64,000 nucleotides of DNA, from NCBI GenBank assembly GCA_963753245.1, contig CAVWBK010000011.1:62001-126000 (forward strand). The letters are read 5' to 3'. This DNA is from VRUE01 sp963753245 (GTDB taxonomy: Bacteria; Actinomycetota; Thermoleophilia; Solirubrobacterales; 70-9). The notes beneath the pieces were generated by a model. It ran no database searches. It had not been told where the DNA came from and saw only the letters and a list, made by a program, of their open reading frames with translations. Below, piece by piece: positions 1 through 8,662 of the stretch; positions within the stretch are counted from its first letter, which is position 1, and each line of letters starts with the position of its first letter. The position numbers and the translations under genes were made by a program.

Positions 1-1000
1 TGGGTTGCAGGCGCGAGATCGTGCGCTCGGACTCGAAGGTGTCGAGGTTGGCGATCGCCGCCGCGCAGGCGAGCGGGTTGCCGGTGTAGGTGTGGCCGTG
101 GAAGAAGGTCCGCTGCTCCTCGGGGGCGCCGAGGAAGCCCGCGTAGATTCGCTCGGTGGCCAGCGTCGCCGCCAGCGGCATGTAGCCGCCGGTCAGGCCC
201 TTCGCCAGGCACATCAGATCAGGCGCTACCGCTTCGTGCTCGCAGGCAAACATCGTTCCGGTGCGACCGAAGCCGGTCGCCACCTCGTCGCAGATCAGCA
301 GAACACCGAAGCGATCACAGAGCTCGCGCACCGCCGCCAGGTAGCCGGGTGGCTGGACCAGTATCCCGGCTGCCCCCTGCACCAGGGGCTCAACGATCAC
401 GGCGGCGACCTCCTCTTCGTGAGCCGAGAGGATACGGGCGAGATCATCAGCATCACCCGCCGTGGCTCTGTACCCGGGGAAGAGAAGCGGCCTGTAGGCG
501 GCGTGAAAAAGGTCGATGCCGCCGACCGAGACCGAGCCGAGGGTGTCGCCGTGATAGGCGTCACCGAGGTGGATGAAGGAGGTTCGAAGGGTGTGTTGGC
601 CGCCCCGCTGCTGTTGGTATTGGAAGGCCATCTTCAGAGCGATCTCGGTCGCCGTTGAACCCGAGTCTGAGTAAAAGACGCGACTCAGCCCGGGCGGGGT
701 TATCTTGATCAGGCGGGCGGCGAGCTCGGCAGCGGCGGGGTGGGTGAGGCCGAGCATCGTCGAGTGCGCGATCTTGCCGAGCTGGGCGCGGATCGCCGCA
801 TCGATCCGCGCGTGAGCGTGGCCGTGGACGTTGCACCAAAGCGACGAGGTTCCGTCCAGATAACGGCGCCCGGCGCTGTCGATCAGGTAGGAACCCTCGC
901 CGCGTTCGATGACCAGCGGTTCCTCCTCACACCAACTCTGTTGCGGGGTGAATGGGTGCCAGAGGTGGTCGCGGTCCAGCTGCACATGGTCGACCGTCAT
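1..1000 (-). CDS. bioA: Adenosylmethionine-8-amino-7-oxononanoate aminotransferase, 3' end cut by window edge
   Basis: PLP enzyme of biotin synthesis that makes 7,8-diaminononanoate from 8-amino-7-oxononanoate with S-adenosylmethionine as amino donor. I translated the reverse strand from the ATG at 1000: it begins MTVDHVQLDRDHLWHPFTPQ, then shows LDGTSSLWCNVHGH, the cofactor-site DEVATGFGRTG, the catalytic lysine in LAKGLTGGY (about residue 267) and HGHTYTGNPLACAAA. Only 333 codons are inside the window; the C-terminal part lies to the left. It shares the strand of bioBFD but is separated from them by the marR-MFS pair, so it is probably transcribed alone from the 110-bp divergent region shared with marR. 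Confidence 0.95.
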   Translation of the reverse strand, partial: MTVDHVQLDRDHLWHPFTPQQSWCEEEPLVIERGEGSYLIDSAGRRYLDGTSSLWCNVHGHAHARIDAAIRAQLGKIAHSTMLGLTHPAAAELAARLIKITPPGLSRVFYSDSGSTATEIALKMAFQYQQQRGGQHTLRTSFIHLGDAYHGDTLGSVSVGGIDLFHAAYRPLLFPGYRATAGDADDLARILSAHEEEVAAVIVEPLVQGAAGILVQPPGYLAAVRELCDRFGVLLICDEVATGFGRTGTMFACEHEAVAPDLMCLAKGLTGGYMPLAATLATERIYAGFLGAPEEQRTFFHGHTYTGNPLACAAAIANLDTFESERTISRLQP

Positions 1001-1081
1001 TCTCGCCACTGACCCTAGTCGCGCTTCCGGCGGCAAGCCCCTCAGTGATATCGGTCACACGAGCAAATATTGTGCTGGAGA

Positions 1082-1105
1082 AATAGTTGTTCATATGCAA
1101 CTATT
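1082..1105. promoter_or_regulatory. MarR-type operator palindrome
   Basis: Perfect inverted repeat AATAGTTG-N8-CAACTATT, placed 7 bp before the chosen marR start. MarR proteins typically bind dyads of this size and repress their own gene. The site lies between divergent bioA and marR and should control marR and the MFS gene behind it; an effect on bioA is possible but not shown. Confidence 0.7.
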
Positions 1106-1111
1106 GCCAAC

Positions 1112-1642
1112 ATGCAAGCAAGTGAGATGGCGACGATCCTCGAAGAGGCGGGCAGTGCGGGGGCCAGCGCCGAGGCCCAGGAGACCGCAGCCCGGCTTAG
1201 CGCCCTGATGCGACATGTCTTCCTCTATGACCGCGGCAATCAGCTGCGGGTGATCGAGGAGTCCGGTCTCTCGATGACCCAGTGCAAGGCGCTGTTGGAG
1301 CTCGGCGGCCTCGGGGCCGCTTCCGAGCCGCGTCAGGTCAGTGACCTCGCCGAGCGCTTCGGTGTCTCGGTTCCATCGATGAGCCGAGCGGTCGACGCAC
1401 TGGTCAAGAAGAAGCTGGTCACCAGGCTGGAGGACCCCAGCGACCGGCGCGTGCGCCGGGTGGCGATCACCGCGCGCGGCAAGCAGCTCGTCGACACCTT
1501 GCTCGTCGTCCGCCAGGCCGGGATGGAAGCGTTCGCCGAGAGCCTGAGCGCGGCCCAGCGCCGCAAGCTCGATGCCGCCGTGGACGCGCTGATGGACCGG
1601 CCCGACATCGCCGAAACCTTTGAACACCTGAAGGGAGTTTGA
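1112..1642 (+). CDS. MarR-family transcriptional regulator
   Basis: 176-residue winged-helix regulator. The core reads LMRHVFLYDRGNQLRV (dimerisation helices), then the DNA-binding part VSDLAERFGVSVPSMSRAV and the wing region LVTRLEDPSDRRVRRVAIT, all standard for MarR. I start at the ATG at 1112 because an earlier in-frame ATG at 1070 would put the upstream palindrome inside the gene; ATG 1127 is also possible. The stop overlaps the TTG start of the efflux gene (TTGA), so both are translationally coupled. Likely a ligand-relieved autorepressor of the pump; the ligand is unknown. Confidence 0.9.
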   Translation: MQASEMATILEEAGSAGASAEAQETAARLSALMRHVFLYDRGNQLRVIEESGLSMTQCKALLELGGLGAASEPRQVSDLAERFGVSVPSMSRAVDALVKKKLVTRLEDPSDRRVRRVAITARGKQLVDTLLVVRQAGMEAFAESLSAAQRRKLDAAVDALMDRPDIAETFEHLKGV

Positions 1643-3150
1643 GTTTGACCCGTTACCGACACCTGATCACTGACGAAAACCGCAAGTGGTGGACGCTCGG
1701 CGCGATGTGCTTCGCGCTGTTCATGATCATGCTCGACAACACCGTCGTGAACGTGGCGCTGCCCTCGATCCAGCGTGATCTCGGCGCCTCAACCTCCGCG
1801 CTTGAGTGGACGGTCAGCGGCTACACGCTGTCCTTCGCCGTCCTGCTGGTCACCGGCGGTCGGCTCGGCGACATCTTCGGACGCCGCCGCATGTTCCTCG
1901 CCGGCGTCATCATCTTTGCGCTGAGCTCGGCGACCGCCGGCCTGGCTGCCGATCAGCTCGACCTGGTCATCAGCCGCATCGTGCAGGGCGCCGGGGCGGC
2001 GCTGATGATGCCGGGGACGCTCTCGATCATCACCGACGCGTTCCCGGCCCACGAGCGCGGCAAGGCGATGGGGACCTGGGCGGGGGTCTCGGCCCTCGCC
2101 CTCGCCGTCGGCCCGGTGCTGGGCGGCTTCCTCACCGAGCACGTCTCCTGGCGGGCGATCTTCTACCTCAACATCCCGGTCGCGATCGGTGCTGTGGTGG
2201 CGACCGTCTTCGCCGTGCGCGAGTCGCGCGACACCAGCGTCGGCAAGGACGTCGACTTCGCCGGCGTGGCGACCCTGACCGTGGGCCTGACCGCCCTGGT
2301 CTTGGCCCTGGTTGAAGGCAACAGCTGGGGCTGGGGCTCGACCCAGGTCATCGCCCTGCTGGTCGGCTCGGTGCTGGCGCTTGTCGCCTTCGTCGCCGTT
2401 GAGCAGCGTGTGAAAGCGCCGATGGTGCAATTTGACCTGCTCTCCGATCGCAATTTCCTCGGCGCCGTGGTGGTCGCGCTGATCATCACCTTCGCGATGA
2501 TGGGCGTCTTTTTCTTCCTCGCCCTCTACATGCAAAACATCCTCGGCTACTCGCCGCTGCAGGCGGGCGTGCGCTTTCTGCCCTCGACCCTGATGATCGT
2601 CGCGATCGCACCGCTCTCCGGCCGTGCGGCGGATCGCTTTGGCCCGCGCTGGTTGATCGCGGGTGGCCTGCTGCTGGTGACCGCATCGCTGGTCGTCTTC
2701 ACCGGGCTTGAAGTCAACTCGAGCTACACCCAGCTGCTGCCCGGCTTCATGCTCTTGGGGATCGGGATCGCGATGACGATGTCGCCAATGACGAGTGCCG
2801 CGATGAACGCGGTCCCGGTCCAAAAGGCGGGGATCGCCTCGGGTGTGCTCTCCATGTTTCGCATGGTCGGCGGCAGCCTCGGCATCGCCGTCACCGGTGC
2901 GATATTTCAGGGCTCGGTCGGCAGCAGCAACTTCTCGGCCGCGACCCCGCAGAAGTTCGTCGATGCCCTCAGCCAGGCGATGACCGTCTCTGCGGCCGTC
3001 GCCTTCGCCGGTGTCGTGATCGCGATGGTGACTATCCGGGCCAAGAAAAAGGCGCCCAGCTTCGAGCTCGCAGAGGCCGCGGTCAGCCCCGCTGGGTCGC
3101 GGATCGCAGCCGCAGAGGCTAGGCCTGACCTGGCGCCGGCCAGCCATTAG
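1639..3150 (+). CDS. MFS drug:H+ antiporter, DHA2 (14-TM) type
   Basis: 503-residue inner-membrane efflux protein. It carries the DHA2 antiporter pattern: first helix with LDNTVVNVALPSIQRDLGAS, loop 2-3 motif GGRLGDIFGRRRMF, motif C-like AVGPVLGGFLTEHVSWRAIF in helix 5, and about 14 hydrophobic segments. The TTG at 1639 overlaps the marR stop; a second TTG at 1645 is equally possible. Co-transcription with a MarR repressor is the classical drug- or solvent-efflux arrangement. Its last 32 bp overlap the convergent end of bioD. The substrate cannot be told from sequence. Confidence 0.92.
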   Translation: MSLTRYRHLITDENRKWWTLGAMCFALFMIMLDNTVVNVALPSIQRDLGASTSALEWTVSGYTLSFAVLLVTGGRLGDIFGRRRMFLAGVIIFALSSATAGLAADQLDLVISRIVQGAGAALMMPGTLSIITDAFPAHERGKAMGTWAGVSALALAVGPVLGGFLTEHVSWRAIFYLNIPVAIGAVVATVFAVRESRDTSVGKDVDFAGVATLTVGLTALVLALVEGNSWGWGSTQVIALLVGSVLALVAFVAVEQRVKAPMVQFDLLSDRNFLGAVVVALIITFAMMGVFFFLALYMQNILGYSPLQAGVRFLPSTLMIVAIAPLSGRAADRFGPRWLIAGGLLLVTASLVVFTGLEVNSSYTQLLPGFMLLGIGIAMTMSPMTSAAMNAVPVQKAGIASGVLSMFRMVGGSLGIAVTGAIFQGSVGSSNFSAATPQKFVDALSQAMTVSAAVAFAGVVIAMVTIRAKKKAPSFELAEAAVSPAGSRIAAAEARPDLAPASH

Positions 3151-3769
3151 GGTCGGCGAGGTCCAGGGCGGGTAGCGTCTGGACCGCGACCTCGCCCAGC
3201 CTCGCGATCGTCTCCCTATTTGAGGCCTCGACCTCGGTCGGGGAGGCGGGCCACGGAGTGAGCACGACGACCGCGACCGTGAGGCCCGCGCTGCGCGCCG
3301 CCTCAATTGTCAGCAGCGTGTGGTTGATCGTGCCCAGACCGGGCCCCGCGGCGAGAGCCAGCGGTAGCCCGAGGTCGACGGCGAAGTCGCGCACCAGGTA
3401 GTCCCAGGAGAGCGGTACTAGCAGCCCGCCCACCCCCTCGCAGACGAGTGCGTCGACCCCCTCCCCGGCGGCGCGGGCCGCCTCCAAGAGCACCTGCGGC
3501 TCGATCCGCTCGCCGGCGAGCTCGGCTGCCAGGTGGGGTGAGGCCGACACCGAGTAGCGGTATGGGGCTATCTGCGCGTCTGTCTGAGCGGAGCCGGCCG
3601 CCCGGCGCAGCAACTCGTGGTCGGGCTCACCGGGATCCTGGAGCCCACTCACCGCGGGCTTGAAGACCGCGACCGATTTCCCCGTTGCCGCCAGAGAGTG
3701 AGCGGTGACCGCCGCCACCACGGTCTTGCCGACCTCGGTGCTGGTGCCGGTGACGAAGATGCCCTGCAC
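3119..3769 (-). CDS. bioD: Dethiobiotin synthetase
   Basis: ATP-dependent carboxylation of 7,8-diaminononanoate to dethiobiotin, third committed step of biotin synthesis. The 216-residue protein opens with the P-loop GTSTEVGKT (residues 7-15) and has KPAVSGLQ, the catalytic region VCEGVGGLLVPL and GLPLALAAGPGLGTINHTLL, all typical of BioD; length is normal. It follows bioF by 5 bp and is the last gene of the bioBFD operon. Its 3' end overlaps the convergent MFS gene by 32 bp. Confidence 0.94.
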   Translation of the reverse strand: MQGIFVTGTSTEVGKTVVAAVTAHSLAATGKSVAVFKPAVSGLQDPGEPDHELLRRAAGSAQTDAQIAPYRYSVSASPHLAAELAGERIEPQVLLEAARAAGEGVDALVCEGVGGLLVPLSWDYLVRDFAVDLGLPLALAAGPGLGTINHTLLTIEAARSAGLTVAVVVLTPWPASPTEVEASNRETIARLGEVAVQTLPALDLADPNGWPAPGQA

Positions 3770-3774
3770 GGCGA

Positions 3775-4962
3775 TTAGGCGGCAAGCGCCAGCGGACGGG
3801 CCGAGACGCCGAGCTGGCGGGCGATATCGCCCGCCTTCGCCGCGGCGAGCCGGAGCTCCTGCGCACGATGGGTGGCCATCACCGTGAAGCGCAGCCTTGA
3901 GGAGCCCGCCGGGACCGTCGGCGGGCGGATTCCCTGGGCGAAGATCCCGGCCTCAAGCAGGCGCTCGCTGAGCGACATGGTCAGCGCCGCCTCGCCGACT
4001 TCGACCGGGATGATCTGGCTCCGTGAGTCAGTGGCCAAGAGGCCCTGCGCGCCGAGGGCGGCGCGCAGGGTGGCCGCGTTTTCGAGCAGCCGTTTGACCA
4101 TCGCCGGCTCGCGCTCGAGCAGCTCGATCGCCGCCAGCGCCGCCGCCACCGTCGGCGGGGGCGGAGCGGTCGAGAAGATGAAGGTCCGGGCGCTATTGAG
4201 CAGATACTCGACCAGATCGGGCGCGGCGCAGACGTAGGCGCCATAGGAGCCGAGGGCCTTGCCGAGCGTGCCGACGACCACGTCGACCTCGCCGCTCAGC
4301 CCCGCCGCGGCCACCGAGCCGCGCCCGCCGGGTCCCAGGGCGCCGGTCGCATGTGCCTCGTCCACCATCAGCCGGCATTTGTGCTCGCGGGCGAGGCGCT
4401 GCAGCCCGGCGAGCGGTGCGACGTCGCCGTCCATCGAGAAGATGCCGTCGGTGACGATCAGCGACCCGCGTCCGCCGGCCTCGCGCAGGCCCCAGGCGAG
4501 GTGCTCGAGGTCAGCGTGGCGATAGACAAAGGTCTCGGCCCTCGCCAGCCGGCAGCCATCGATGATGCTGGCGTGGTTGAGCTGGTCAGAGAAAACGACG
4601 GTGTCGCGGGGCGCGAGCGCGGCGATCGCCCCGGTGTTGGCCAGGTAGCCCGAGCCGAAGAGGAGGGCCGCCCCGTAGCCCTTGAACTCCGCCAGCCGGC
4701 GCTCCAGTCGTCGGTGGGAGCTCATGTTGCCCGAGATCAACCGCGAGGCTCCGGCTCCTGCGCCCCAGCGCATCGCGGCCTCGGCGGCGGCCGCGCGGAC
4801 CTCCGGGTGCTCGGCGAGACCAAGATAATTGTTCGAGCACAGCAGCAGGACCGGATGCCCATCGAGCGTCACCCGCGGCCCCTGGGCGCCGTCGATCACT
4901 CGCAGCCGCCGGTGAAGCCCGCTTTCGCGGAGCTCCTCGAGCCGCTCGCCGATCTCGTTCAT
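3775..4962 (-). CDS. bioF: 8-amino-7-oxononanoate synthase
   Basis: PLP-dependent condensation of pimeloyl thioester with L-alanine, first step of the biotin ring assembly. The frame is open further upstream, but the ATG at 4962 overlaps the bioB stop (ATGA) and gives MNEIGERLEELRESGLHRRL, 395 residues, the usual size. Family marks: LLCSNNYLGLAEHPEV near the start, FSDQLNHASIIDG, the aspartate in VDEAHATGALGPGGRG and the PLP lysine in VGTLGKALGSYGAY. Middle gene of bioBFD. Confidence 0.95.
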   Translation of the reverse strand: MNEIGERLEELRESGLHRRLRVIDGAQGPRVTLDGHPVLLLCSNNYLGLAEHPEVRAAAAEAAMRWGAGAGASRLISGNMSSHRRLERRLAEFKGYGAALLFGSGYLANTGAIAALAPRDTVVFSDQLNHASIIDGCRLARAETFVYRHADLEHLAWGLREAGGRGSLIVTDGIFSMDGDVAPLAGLQRLAREHKCRLMVDEAHATGALGPGGRGSVAAAGLSGEVDVVVGTLGKALGSYGAYVCAAPDLVEYLLNSARTFIFSTAPPPPTVAAALAAIELLEREPAMVKRLLENAATLRAALGAQGLLATDSRSQIIPVEVGEAALTMSLSERLLEAGIFAQGIRPPTVPAGSSRLRFTVMATHRAQELRLAAAKAGDIARQLGVSARPLALAA

Positions 4963-6083
4963 GCCGCGCGCGGGTACGGCGGCGGCTTCTTCGCCTTCTT
5001 GATCACACGCAACTGGGTCGAGGGATCCCAGAAGTTCGCCTCGTTTTGGTGGTCCACCAGCTCGTCCATCGGCGTCGCCGGGGTCTCGCCTGCCAGCCAG
5101 CCGGAGCGGTTGTCGGGGCGCGGGTTGGCGCCGTTGTCCTGCTGGCGTGCGACGTTCAGCCCGAGCTCTTCGAACATCGCCCGGTCGTCCTCTGGCTCGG
5201 CGCCGAGCGTGGTCAGGAAATTGCCCATCATCACTCCATTGAGGCCGGCCTTGACGGCGAGCGGCTGCAGATCGCCGAGGTTCTCGACGCGCCCGCCGCA
5301 GAGCCGGAACAGGGCGCCGGGGATGATCAGGCGGAAGATCGCCACCCACTTGACGACCTCGATCGCCTCCATCAGCGGTCGCTCGCCGAACTTAGTCCCC
5401 TCGCGCGGGTTGAGCAGGTTGATCGGCACCGAGGTCGGGTCAAGCTCGGAGAGCTCAAAGGCCATCTCGACCCGTTGGCGGCGGCTCTCACCGAGGTTGA
5501 GGATGCCGCCGACGCAGGTCTCCAACCCCGCCTCCTTGACCGCGTCGATCGTCCGCAGCCGGCCCTCGTAGCGAACCGTTGAAGAGACCTCCGGGTAGTA
5601 GGAGCGGGCCGACTCGACGTTGTGGTGGACCCGCTGTATCCCCGCCTCGCGCAGGCTCTTGGCGCGCTCGGCGGACATGTGGCCAATCGAGGCGCAGCGC
5701 TTCAGGTTGGTCCGCTCGGCGACCAACCGGGCCCCTTCGAGGATCTTGGTGAAGTCGCGTTTGGATAGGCCCTGGCCCTGGGTGACCATGCAGAAGCGGT
5801 GGGCGCCCGCCGCCTCGGCCGCCTTGGCGTGCTCGAGGATCTGCTCAGGCTCCATCATCGCGTGCATCGGCGTGTCTGCCTCGGCGTAGCGAGACTGAGC
5901 ACAAAAACCGCAATCCTCGGCGCAACCGCCGGACTTGGCATTGACCAGCGAGCACATGTCGGTCGAGTCGGCGAAGTTCTCCTGGCGCACCCGCCAGGCC
6001 CGCTCGATCAGCGCGGCGATCTCCGCCTCGCCGCTCAGCTCGCCGAGCGCCAGCGCTTCCTCGAAAGAGATCAGGGAGGCCAT
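4959..6083 (-). CDS. bioB: Biotin synthase (radical SAM)
   Basis: Inserts sulfur into dethiobiotin. The radical-SAM cysteine motif CX3CX2C is visible as GGCAEDCGFCAQS (about residues 52-64), followed by HRFCMVTQGQG, the NVESARSYYPEV stretch that holds the cluster-binding region, and INLLNPREGT. At 374 residues it is longer than the usual 320-350 because of a roughly 60-residue C-terminal tail (ending KKAKKPPPYPRAA) rich in Asn, Pro and Lys. First gene of the operon; only 29 bp separate it from the divergent NagZ-like gene, so the promoters must overlap. Confidence 0.95.
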   Translation of the reverse strand: MASLISFEEALALGELSGEAEIAALIERAWRVRQENFADSTDMCSLVNAKSGGCAEDCGFCAQSRYAEADTPMHAMMEPEQILEHAKAAEAAGAHRFCMVTQGQGLSKRDFTKILEGARLVAERTNLKRCASIGHMSAERAKSLREAGIQRVHHNVESARSYYPEVSSTVRYEGRLRTIDAVKEAGLETCVGGILNLGESRRQRVEMAFELSELDPTSVPINLLNPREGTKFGERPLMEAIEVVKWVAIFRLIIPGALFRLCGGRVENLGDLQPLAVKAGLNGVMMGNFLTTLGAEPEDDRAMFEELGLNVARQQDNGANPRPDNRSGWLAGETPATPMDELVDHQNEANFWDPSTQLRVIKKAKKPPPYPRAA

Positions 6084-6112
6084 CTGGGAGGCTAACTTAG
6101 GCTGCGCTTCGG

Positions 6113-7225
6113 ATGGAGGCCATCGGTCGCAGAAGGCTGGTTGCGGGCGCGATCACCTGCGCCTTGGCCGCCGGCGCCTTCGCCCTCGGCCTGGCGCTCG
6201 GGAGGGGAGGCTCGGCTAGACCGAGTGCCGTCTCAGAGCTGACCCTCGCCGAGCTCGCCGGCGAGCGCCTGATTGTCGGTCTGCCCGGCTCCACGGTGCC
6301 CCAGCCGGTGGCGCGACTGATCCGCGAGGGCCGCCTGGCCGGGGTCATTCTGTTCGCGGCAAATCTTCCCAACCGTCTCGTCGCCCGGAAGCTGATTGGG
6401 GCGCTGCAGGAGATTCCGCGACCGCCCCGCCTGCGCGATCCGCTGTTGGTGATGGTCGACCAGGAGGGCGGCGAGGTGAAGCGGATCGGTGGCGCGCCCA
6501 GCGCCTCGGCTCGTGAGATGGGCGCCCGGGGGCCGATCTTCAGCCGAGTTCAGGGCGCGCGGACCGCGGCCAACCTGCGTGCGGTCGGCGTCAATGTGGA
6601 CCTCGCGCCGGTCCTCGATGTCGCCCGCCGCGGCGGCGAGATCGCCACAACCGAACGCGGTTTCGGTTCAAGCGCGGCGGCGGTGCTCAGCTCCGCGGTC
6701 CCCTTCGCCAGCGCTCTTCAGGGCGCTGGGGTCGCGGCCACTGCCAAGCACTTTCCGGGCTTTGGCAGCGCTCGGGCCAACACTGACCTGGCGGTGCAGC
6801 GGATCGGCCTCTCAAAGTCTGTGTTGCGCTCCGTCGATGAGGCGCCCTACCGCCCTTTCATCGACGCCGGTGGCGAGTTGGTGATGCTGAGCACGGCGAT
6901 CTACCCGGCCTTCTCATCGCGCCCGGCCGCCCTCACGGCCTCGATCGCGACCGGCGAGTTGCGCCAACGCCTCGGCTTTCAGGGGGTCTCGATCAGCGAC
7001 TCCCTCGACAGCCCCGCGGTCGCCGCCTTCGGCGGCCCGATCCGATCGGGGCTGGCTGCCGCCCGGGCGGGCACCGACCTGCTTCTCTTCACCGACTTCG
7101 AGGCCGGCGCTCGGGCCGAGGCGAGCTTGTTGGCTGCGCTGAGATCGGGCCGGTTGACCCGCGCGGACTTCGAAACCTCGGCCGCTCGAGTTCTGCGGCT
7201 GCGCCGCCGGCTGGGCGGTCGCTAG
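6113..7225 (+). CDS. Glycoside hydrolase family 3 protein, NagZ-like, exported
   Basis: Probable beta-N-acetylhexosaminidase acting on cell-wall sugars. After a short basic start come about 25 hydrophobic residues (LVAGAITCALAAGAFALGLA), a signal peptide or anchor, then a TIM barrel with MVDQEGGEVKRI, NVDLAPVLDV, the catalytic-loop motif AKHFPGFGSA and the nucleophile region VSISDSLDS. GH3 enzymes of the NagZ type usually read SDDLSM in the last motif, so the active site is slightly divergent. 370 residues, complete. It ends in a 4-bp overlap with the convergent GGDEF gene. Confidence 0.87.
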   Translation: MEAIGRRRLVAGAITCALAAGAFALGLALGRGGSARPSAVSELTLAELAGERLIVGLPGSTVPQPVARLIREGRLAGVILFAANLPNRLVARKLIGALQEIPRPPRLRDPLLVMVDQEGGEVKRIGGAPSASAREMGARGPIFSRVQGARTAANLRAVGVNVDLAPVLDVARRGGEIATTERGFGSSAAAVLSSAVPFASALQGAGVAATAKHFPGFGSARANTDLAVQRIGLSKSVLRSVDEAPYRPFIDAGGELVMLSTAIYPAFSSRPAALTASIATGELRQRLGFQGVSISDSLDSPAVAAFGGPIRSGLAAARAGTDLLLFTDFEAGARAEASLLAALRSGRLTRADFETSAARVLRLRRRLGGR

Positions 7226-8661
7226 GCGAGGCGCACCCCGTCGCGACCGGCTCCCTTCGCCGTGTACATCGCCGCGTCGGCATCGGCGAGAACCGAGTCA
7301 AAGCTGGCGTCGGTGCCGGCGCCAAACAGGGCGATGCCGATGCTTGCCGTCACCTGCGGCACCCCCGCGGGCTGGGGTACGTGATCGCGGATCGCGGTGG
7401 TAATCGTGTCGGCGATGGCGCCCGCCTCCTGGGCGTCGCATCGAGGTAGGACGATCGCGAACTCATCGCCCCCGATCCTGGCGAGGACGTCGGTCTCGCG
7501 GGTGCGCCGATCGAGCACCCCGCCGATCTCGGCCATGACCCGATCACCAATCGAGTGTCCATGGGAATCGTTCACGGTCTTGAACTCATCGAGGTCGAGC
7601 ATGAGCAGTGCCCCTGTGGTCTTCTCGCGCCGGGCTCGGGCCAACTCGGTGCGCAGGTCTTCTTCGAATCGACGTCGGTTCTTGAGTCCGGTCAGCGAGT
7701 CGTGGTCGGCGAGGCGCTGCAGCTCCTGCATCCGTTCGTTACGACTCCAGACGAAGATCAACACCCCGAGCAGGGCCGCCAGTGCGACGCCGACCACGGC
7801 GATCAGGAAGGGCAGCAGGATGTCGGGCCGGTTTGGATCGCGGACGACCAGCAGCCAGTTGCGACCGGCGATCGAGATCGGCGCCCTCGCGGCATCGTTC
7901 AGTTCACCGCGCGGACCGACCACCGGCTTACCTCCGGCCCGCAGTTGGACCTGGTCGGATTTGGGGATCGCGGCGATCGCGGCGGCGGCGAGAGCATCGA
8001 TGCGGAAGGCACCGGCGGCGATGCCGATCAACGCTCGACGGCGCTCGGCGACGGTTGCGGTCGGTGCCCCGTCGCGGTAGACAGGGCGGTAGACGTTGAT
8101 TCCCGATCCCCCGATCAGGAGCGGCATCACCCTGGTGGCTGTTGGGCGCCCGCTATCGCGGGCCCGCCTCAGAAAGGGACCGCGCTCGGAGTCTGAGGCG
8201 ACGTCATAGCCAAGCGGTGCCTTGGCCCGACTTTCGGCGGCGATATAGGCGACCGGGAAGTATTCGGGGTGTCTGCGGGCACTCTCTGGGCGGCCATCGG
8301 GACCGCGTTCGGTGATCGGTATTCCGTGGGTGGCTTCGAACTGAGTTCGTTCGGAGTCGCGCACCCGCTGCAGGTAGGCGGTGGCGGTCAGCGCGCCCCT
8401 GCTCAGCAGCGAGTTGCCGACCACTTTGAACTGGTGAGGGCTGAAGCTGCCCTCGGCTCGAAAGAAGGCGGCGGCGCTGGCCAGCTCACCGACCGAGAGC
8501 TGGGCCACCGCATCGGCCTGGTGGGCCGAGCGCAGCGCCTCGTCGCGCTGCACGGCGTGGAAGCGGGCGTCTTCGTTTGAGCGGACGACCAACCCGGCGA
8601 TCACCGAGCCCACCGCCAGCAGGAGCACGGCGATCAGGCCGAGGGAGAGGCGAAGCCGCAT
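7222..8661 (-). CDS. CHASE-domain diguanylate cyclase (GGDEF)
   Basis: 479-residue membrane sensor that should make cyclic di-GMP. The order is: N-terminal membrane helix (MRLRLSLGLIAVLLLAVG), an extracytoplasmic CHASE-like sensor of about 260 residues (LGYDVASDSERGPFL), a second helix (LPFLIAVVGVALAALLGVLI), then GGDEF with DHDSLTGLKNRRRF, an intact RIGGDEF signature and an inhibitory-site RETD exactly five residues before GGDEF. No EAL domain. I use the ATG at 8661, one base after the stop of the preceding glycosylase gene; it is the last gene of the minus-strand operon starting at 10324. Confidence 0.92.
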   Translation of the reverse strand: MRLRLSLGLIAVLLLAVGSVIAGLVVRSNEDARFHAVQRDEALRSAHQADAVAQLSVGELASAAAFFRAEGSFSPHQFKVVGNSLLSRGALTATAYLQRVRDSERTQFEATHGIPITERGPDGRPESARRHPEYFPVAYIAAESRAKAPLGYDVASDSERGPFLRRARDSGRPTATRVMPLLIGGSGINVYRPVYRDGAPTATVAERRRALIGIAAGAFRIDALAAAAIAAIPKSDQVQLRAGGKPVVGPRGELNDAARAPISIAGRNWLLVVRDPNRPDILLPFLIAVVGVALAALLGVLIFVWSRNERMQELQRLADHDSLTGLKNRRRFEEDLRTELARARREKTTGALLMLDLDEFKTVNDSHGHSIGDRVMAEIGGVLDRRTRETDVLARIGGDEFAIVLPRCDAQEAGAIADTITTAIRDHVPQPAGVPQVTASIGIALFGAGTDASFDSVLADADAAMYTAKGAGRDGVRLA

Positions 8662-8662
8662 G

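Noticed and set aside
1789..3306. Long open frame on the minus strand across the MFS gene
   Set aside because: Arg/Asp/Gly/His-rich translation without motifs; it mirrors the GC-rich third positions of the DHA2 transporter.
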